A program made the translations under genes and the position numbers. The notes beneath the pieces were generated by a model. It was given only the letters and a program-made list of their open reading frames with translations, was not told where the DNA came from and did not search any database. From contig DMYW01000002.1 of the NCBI GenBank assembly GCA_003482455.1, positions 246,778 through 310,777 on the forward strand: a stretch of DNA of 64,000 nucleotides. Reading direction: 5' to 3'. This DNA is from Rheinheimera sp. (lineage in GTDB: Bacteria; Pseudomonadota; Gammaproteobacteria; Enterobacterales; Alteromonadaceae). Positions 59,945 through 64,000 of this stretch are shown here, piece after piece. Position 1 is the stretch's first letter; the number at the start of each line of letters is the position of its first letter.

Positions 59945-60433
59945 ATGTCGACCTCATTTCGTTTAACAAGTCACGATATCCAAGAAGGCCATTTCATGGC
60001 GAAAAGCTTTGAATTTAATGGTTTTGGTTGCGATGGTCCGAACCTTTCTCCAGCTTTAACCTGGGTTAATGCCCCGGTCGGCACTCAAAGCTTTGCGATC
60101 ACCGTGTACGATCCGGATGCGCCGACTGGTTCAGGCTTTTGGCATTGGTTGGTCGTTGATATTCCGGCTTCTGTAACATCGCTGGCGCAAGGTGCCGGCA
60201 ATGGTGATTTGCCTGCCGGTAGCCGCTCTTTTACCAATGACTACGGCATCAAAGAGTTTGGCGGTGCCTGTCCACCACAAGGCCATGGTATGCACCGGTA
60301 TCAATTTACCGTCTGGGCATTGCCAGAGCCGACGTTAGGCGTTCCTGATGGCGCTAGTGCCGCTGTGGTGGGTTTTATGCTCAATGCCACGGCGCTCGGT
60401 AAGGCGACTCTGACGGCGACGTACGCGCGCTGA
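59945..60433 (+). CDS. YbhB/YbcL-family Raf-kinase-inhibitor-like (PEBP) protein
   Basis: The 162-residue protein has the PEBP ligand-site signature: FGCDGPNLSPALTWVNAP, then VYDPDAPTGSGFWHWLVVDI and FGGACPPQGHGMHRYQFTVWAL (all shown within 20-residue pieces here: YDPDAPTGSGFWHWLVVD and GACPPQGHGMHRYQFTV). Function of bacterial members is unclear. The start at 59945 has AAGGAGCCCGC before it; the longer frame overlapping trxC is rejected. Confidence 0.92.
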   Translation: MSTSFRLTSHDIQEGHFMAKSFEFNGFGCDGPNLSPALTWVNAPVGTQSFAITVYDPDAPTGSGFWHWLVVDIPASVTSLAQGAGNGDLPAGSRSFTNDYGIKEFGGACPPQGHGMHRYQFTVWALPEPTLGVPDGASAAVVGFMLNATALGKATLTATYAR

Positions 60434-60454
60434 ATTGCTCGGTTTGTCGATTGA

Positions 60455-60480
60455 AAAAAACCGGGAATTCCCGGTTTTTT
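60455..60480. terminator. Bidirectional terminator between the PEBP gene and mnmE
   Basis: A perfect 26-bp palindrome, A6-CCGGG-AATT-CCCGG-T6, serves both converging genes. Confidence 0.95.
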
Positions 60481-60498
60481 ATTGGTGTGCAGCGTTGG

Positions 60499-61863
60499 TT
60501 ATTTGCCAATACAAAACGAGCTAAAGATCCGACCGAGCAAGTCATCAGAACTAAACTCACCGGTAATTTCATTCAGATACTGCTGTGTTAAACGAAGCTC
60601 CTCCGCCAGAATTTCACCGGCGACGTGGTCGTGCAATTGTTGCTGACCAATCGACAGATGCTCGGCGGCGCGTGCTAAGGCATCGAGGTGGCGGCGCCGT
60701 GCGATAAAGGTGCCTTCGATATTTCCTTCAAACCCCATGCAGGCTTTTAAATGCTCGCGCAGTGCATCAAGGCCGGTTTTGTCTTTGGCCGATAAACGGA
60801 ACAGCGGGTGGGGGCCAGCTAAGTCAGCGCCTACTGTTTCGCCGGTTAAATCAGCTTTGTTGCGAATGACGCTAATGCCCAGTTCTTTGGGAATGCGGGC
60901 AATAAATTCTGGCCAAATGTGGGCGGGGTCGGTGTCGCTGGTGGTGGTGCCATCGACCATAAACAGCACCCGATCGGCTTGCAGGATTTCTTGCCACGCG
61001 CGTTCAATACCAATTTGCTCTACTTTGTCGGTCGCTTCGCGCAGGCCCGCCGTGTCGATGATATGCAAAGGCATGCCATCGATGTGAATATGCTCGCGCA
61101 GCACATCGCGAGTGGTGCCGGCGATGTCGGTGACAATCGCCGCTTCACGGCCTGCCAGCGCGTTTAACAAGCTGGATTTACCCGCGTTAGGGCGACCGGC
61201 GATCACCACTTTCATGCCTTCACGCAGGATGCTGCCTTGGGTGGCTTGTTTTTGGATCTTCGCAAGGTCTTGGATTATGTCGGCCAAGTCACCTGACACT
61301 TTGCCATCGGATAAAAAATCGATTTCTTCGTCTGGAAAGTCGATAGCCGCTTCGACATACATCCGCAGGTAAATCACTTTTTCTACTAAATCATGAATTT
61401 GCCGCGAAAATTCGCCTTGCAGCGATTGCATCGCACTGCGCGCGGCTTGCTCGCTGCTGGCGTCAATCAAATCGGCAATGGCTTCGGCTTGGGTCAGATC
61501 GAGCTTGTCATTTAAAAAAGCGCGTTCTGAAAATTCACCTGGCCGGGCAATTCGTACGTTGTGCTGTTCAAGTACACGACGCAGCAACATATCTAGTAGC
61601 ACCGGGCCGCCATGACCTTGCAGCTCCAGCACGTCTTCGCCCGTAAAAGAGTTAGGGCCTGGGAAATACAAGGCGATGCCTTGGTCAAGCACAGAGCCGT
61701 CGCTGGCCAAAAATGGCAAATATTCGGCGTAACGCGCCTTTGGCACTCGGCCTAATAACGCTTTGGCGACATCTTTGGCTTCTGGACCCGATACCCGAAT
61801 GATGCCTACACCGGCGCGACCGGTAGCGGTTGCTTGTGCGGCGATCGTATCTGTTGCGTACAT
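60499..61863 (-). CDS. mnmE: tRNA modification GTPase MnmE (TrmE)
   Basis: The 454-residue GTPase has an N-terminal folate-binding domain (TIAAQATATGRAGVGIIRVSG), the G1 motif GRPNAGKSSLLNAL, G3 DTAGLRE, G4 NKAD and the C-terminal FCIGK with the essential cysteine. It works with MnmG on tRNA wobble uridine. It follows yidC, in the usual rnpA-yidD-yidC-mnmE order. Confidence 0.98.
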   Translation of the reverse strand: MYATDTIAAQATATGRAGVGIIRVSGPEAKDVAKALLGRVPKARYAEYLPFLASDGSVLDQGIALYFPGPNSFTGEDVLELQGHGGPVLLDMLLRRVLEQHNVRIARPGEFSERAFLNDKLDLTQAEAIADLIDASSEQAARSAMQSLQGEFSRQIHDLVEKVIYLRMYVEAAIDFPDEEIDFLSDGKVSGDLADIIQDLAKIQKQATQGSILREGMKVVIAGRPNAGKSSLLNALAGREAAIVTDIAGTTRDVLREHIHIDGMPLHIIDTAGLREATDKVEQIGIERAWQEILQADRVLFMVDGTTTSDTDPAHIWPEFIARIPKELGISVIRNKADLTGETVGADLAGPHPLFRLSAKDKTGLDALREHLKACMGFEGNIEGTFIARRRHLDALARAAEHLSIGQQQLHDHVAGEILAEELRLTQQYLNEITGEFSSDDLLGRIFSSFCIGK

Positions 61864-61888
61864 AATTTGACCTTCACTAAACCCATAA

Positions 61889-61923
61889 AAAAATGGCCAT
61901 TACGCAGTGTAGTGGCCATTTTT
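61889..61923. terminator. Bidirectional terminator between yidC and mnmE
   Basis: Arms AAAAATGGCCA (61889-61899) and TGGCCATTTTT (61913-61923) lie 25 bases before the mnmE start. With a T-run on the minus strand it should end or attenuate yidC transcripts. Confidence 0.8.
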
Positions 61924-61942
61924 GTGTTGTGGCGCGCAGAAA

Positions 61943-63598
61943 TTAGGCTTTTTTCGTCGGTACGTGTAAGCCTTTTTTCTCCATTTGCTTGTAGATGTAA
62001 AGCATTTGCGCCAGAGAAATTAAGTTACTGACAACCCAGTACAACACCAAGCCGCTTGGGAACCACATAAAGAACACACCAAAGACCACCGGCATCCACA
62101 ACATGATTTTTTGTTGCATTGGATCGGTCACTGTTACTGGCGTCAACTTCTGCATCGCGTACATGCTCAACATATACAGTACTGGCAAGACGAAGAATGG
62201 GTCTTGTGCCGATAAGTCATGGATCCATAACATAAATGGTGCTTGGCGCAGTTCAACCGATTCGACGAATACCCAGTACAGAGCTAAGAAAATTGGCATT
62301 TGGATCAGCAGTGGTAAACAGCCGCCCATCGGATTCACTTTTTCCTTGCGGTACAGTTCCATCATGGCTTGGCTGAGTTTTTGGCGATCGTCTTTGTAAC
62401 GCGCTTGGATTTCATCCAGTTTCGGCTTTAAGTTGCGCATCTTAGCCATAGATTCGTATTGAGCTTTGGTTAGCGGGAACATTAAGCCCTTGACCAACAG
62501 CGTGATACCGATAATTGCCAAACCCCAGTTACCAATAAAGCCATGGATTAATTCCAGCGCCCAAAACAGCGGTTGGGAAATCCACCACAACACGCCGTAA
62601 TCGACGGTTAAATCCAAACCCTTGGCAAGTTGTTTCAGAGAGTCTTGATCTTTTGGACCTGCGTAAAACACGGCGCCAATCGATTTGGTTTCACCCGCTG
62701 CAATACTAACTTGTTGACCTTGCGAACCGATCACCGCTAAGTTGCCATTTACAACTTTAGTAAATAGTTGGTTTTGTTCGTTTTGTGCTGGCACCCAAGC
62801 AGAAACAAAATAGTGCTCCAGCATGCCAACCCAACCACCTTGAGTTGATTTCGCTAAGCTTTCTTCTTTCATTTCATCAAAGGTGAATTTGGTATAACGC
62901 TCTTCCTGCGTTGAATAAGCACCACCGCGATAGATTGGCATCATCATGTTGCCAGCTTTACCGGCATCGATAGTTTGAGCCAAGTAGGTATAAGGTTGCA
63001 CAACCTTGCTACCATTGCTGATGTTTTTAACCAGATATTCTACCCGGACATCATATTTACCTGCTTGAAAGGTAAAGCGTTTTTCGATTTGTAGGCCTTG
63101 GTACTCGCCAGTCAAGCTGACGATTAGCTCAGATTGGCCTTCGACCAATTTGAAGCTATCTGCTGTCGTGGTGTAGACCAGACCTTCTTTGCCTTTTTCA
63201 TCTGGGCCATCACCTAGCAGACCTGAGTGGGCTGTATACGCGTAGCCTTCTACTTGCCGCATCATTTGATGCGGTGTTTTGTCGTCTAAGCTGACAGTGA
63301 ATTTTGGCAAGTCTAAGCCAACGATGTTGCCGCCTTTGGTATCAATAACGATATCAAACACATCGGTGCTAACGGAGATCTGTTTGCTGGTGTTTGTAGC
63401 TGGCGCGGCAGGTTCAGTTTGCGTTGTACCTGAAGCGGACAGTTGCACATCATTGCTACCTGCAGCATTAGGCGCTGCTGAAGCGGCTGCTGCGGTGGTT
63501 TGAACCGGCTTTGGACCATAATCGGTTTGCCATTGTTGCCAGACAAGGAAGCTGACAAATGCAAAAACTAGAATAAATAAACTACGTTGCGATTCCAT
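61943..63598 (-). CDS. yidC: Membrane protein insertase YidC
   Basis: The 551-residue protein has the N-terminal helix (SLFILVFAFVSFLVWQQW), a large periplasmic domain (residues about 60-340) and five C-terminal helices with the conserved MNPMGGCLP-like loop (read as VNPMGGCLPLLIQMPIFLAL). It inserts proteins, such as the ATP synthase c subunit, into the inner membrane. It follows yidD by 8 bases. Confidence 0.98.
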   Translation of the reverse strand: MESQRSLFILVFAFVSFLVWQQWQTDYGPKPVQTTAAAASAAPNAAGSNDVQLSASGTTQTEPAAPATNTSKQISVSTDVFDIVIDTKGGNIVGLDLPKFTVSLDDKTPHQMMRQVEGYAYTAHSGLLGDGPDEKGKEGLVYTTTADSFKLVEGQSELIVSLTGEYQGLQIEKRFTFQAGKYDVRVEYLVKNISNGSKVVQPYTYLAQTIDAGKAGNMMMPIYRGGAYSTQEERYTKFTFDEMKEESLAKSTQGGWVGMLEHYFVSAWVPAQNEQNQLFTKVVNGNLAVIGSQGQQVSIAAGETKSIGAVFYAGPKDQDSLKQLAKGLDLTVDYGVLWWISQPLFWALELIHGFIGNWGLAIIGITLLVKGLMFPLTKAQYESMAKMRNLKPKLDEIQARYKDDRQKLSQAMMELYRKEKVNPMGGCLPLLIQMPIFLALYWVFVESVELRQAPFMLWIHDLSAQDPFFVLPVLYMLSMYAMQKLTPVTVTDPMQQKIMLWMPVVFGVFFMWFPSGLVLYWVVSNLISLAQMLYIYKQMEKKGLHVPTKKA

Positions 63599-63606
63599 GT
63601 GGGCGC

Positions 63607-63864
63607 TTATCTCTTTTGCTTTTCAGGAACTGGGTCATCACCACCAGGGTGTAAGGGGTGACATTTTAATAGACGTTGCGCCGTTAACCAACCGCCTTTT
63701 ACCGCGCCAAAGCGAGAAAATGCTTCAATCGCATAATGCGAACAAGTTGGATTGAACCGGCAGCTAGGCGCAAACAGCGGGCTAATAAATTTTTGGTAGC
63801 CGCGAACCAAGCCAATCAGGAGTTTGGCTGGGATGCTGGAAAGCTTCGTGCGATTTTGCGCCAT
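63607..63864 (-). CDS. yidD: Membrane protein insertion efficiency factor YidD
   Basis: The 85-residue protein carries the family signature YQKFISPLFAPSCRFNPTCS and HYAIEAFSRFGAVKGGWLTA, plus RLLKCHPLHPGGDDPVP. It assists YidC-dependent insertion. The start at 63864 overlaps the end of rnpA by 49 bases, a widespread arrangement. Confidence 0.95.
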   Translation of the reverse strand: MAQNRTKLSSIPAKLLIGLVRGYQKFISPLFAPSCRFNPTCSHYAIEAFSRFGAVKGGWLTAQRLLKCHPLHPGGDDPVPEKQKR

Positions 63865-64000
63865 AAACGCTCCAATTGCTCATGCAGTTCTGCATTGTCT
63901 ACATTACTGATGTCGCCTTTAACCATCAAAACGAGGTCTACAGCGGGCAGTTTGTGTTGGTGCAAACGGAAGCTATCTCGTGCGCAGCGTTTAATCCGAT
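63816..64000 (-). CDS. rnpA: Ribonuclease P protein component, 3' part (cut by window end)
   Basis: The frame ending at 63816 reads RIKRCARDSFRLHQHKLPAV, then DLVLMVKGDISNVDNAELHE and QLERLWRKIARSFPASQPNS. The RIKR-RDSFR block is the RNase P protein signature that binds the RNA subunit. The N-terminal half lies beyond the window. It overlaps yidD in a different frame. Confidence 0.92.
   Translation of the reverse strand, partial: RIKRCARDSFRLHQHKLPAVDLVLMVKGDISNVDNAELHEQLERLWRKIARSFPASQPNS

Noticed and set aside
1..64000. tRNA, rRNA, insertion sequence or prophage
   Set aside because: No cloverleaf, rRNA block, transposase, integrase or terminal repeat was recognised in reading both strands; a dedicated tRNA/rRNA scan could not be run.

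Overview
The window is a chromosomal segment from a gammaproteobacterium. It carries the classical gammaproteobacterial replication-origin neighbourhood in conserved order: rnpA, yidD, yidC, mnmE, then a local insertion (ybhB-like, trxC, deaD), then mioC, oriC, mnmG, rsmG, parA, parB, the complete F1Fo ATP synthase operon (atpIBEFHAGDC) and glmU. Protein flavour (7Fe ferredoxin FdxA, M2 dipeptidyl peptidase, GumN/TraB protein, DUF1439 lipoprotein, CadC-like regulator with a propeller domain) suggests the Alteromonadales/Rheinheimera-Alishewanella group. The genus is an inference, not read from a marker gene.

Layout. 1-10.9 kb: Lrp-family regulator (possibly cut by the window edge), a large exported protein of unknown function, a FAD-dependent dehydrogenase, FdxA, an ABC-2 transporter pair, a small membrane protein, a DadA/PuuB-like amine oxidase, a GNAT acetyltransferase and a GGDEF-EAL protein. 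11.2-17.5 kb: a LysR regulator divergent from a 42-codon gene, an IPNS-like 2OG-Fe(II) oxygenase, a PLP-dependent Cys/Met lyase-family enzyme and an M2 peptidase lipoprotein. 17.7-22.9 kb: an exported lipoprotein divergent from a histidine kinase/NtrC-type regulator operon with sigma-54-like promoter sequences, then a DUF442-type phosphatase and a small membrane protein.

23.05-41.5 kb is the most interesting part. It is one long minus-strand operon for a ribosomally synthesised, post-translationally modified peptide (RiPP) system. Five small precursor genes (four in tandem, plus a fifth behind a hairpin) come first. They are followed by an ABC-2 exporter, a LanB-type elimination domain, a YcaO cyclodehydratase, its zinc-binding ThiF-like partner, a fused partner/SagB-type dehydrogenase, a membrane M50 protease with a possible leader-binding N-terminus, a LanB-type glutamylation protein, and a HlyD/ABC/FtsX-type exporter. 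A perfect-palindrome terminator closes the operon. The enzyme set predicts a linear peptide carrying azoles and dehydro-amino acids (goadsporin-like logic), because no second LanB-C-like [4+2] cyclase is present. The cores are unusual: each starts near a Cys-Ala/Leu-Ser motif, and two consist of Val-Gly-(Thr/Ser/Cys) triplets.

A divergently transcribed membrane-bound CadC-like regulator (39.1-41.3 kb) and a small secreted peptide with a C-terminal Cys-x5-Cys loop follow. The intergenic regions on both sides of the regulator carry TTGTTAGG/CCTAACAA boxes, an inverted pair on one side and a 21-bp-spaced direct pair on the other. This points to a small regulon of regulator, RiPP operon and secreted peptide.

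41.8-64 kb is core genome: two envelope proteins, glmU, the atp operon with a recognisable sigma-70 promoter, parAB, rsmG, mnmG, an oriC with DnaA boxes, GATC-rich 13-mers and many GATC sites, mioC, deaD, trxC, a PEBP-family protein, mnmE, yidC, yidD and the 3' end of rnpA. No rRNA, tRNA, insertion sequence, prophage or CRISPR array was recognised.
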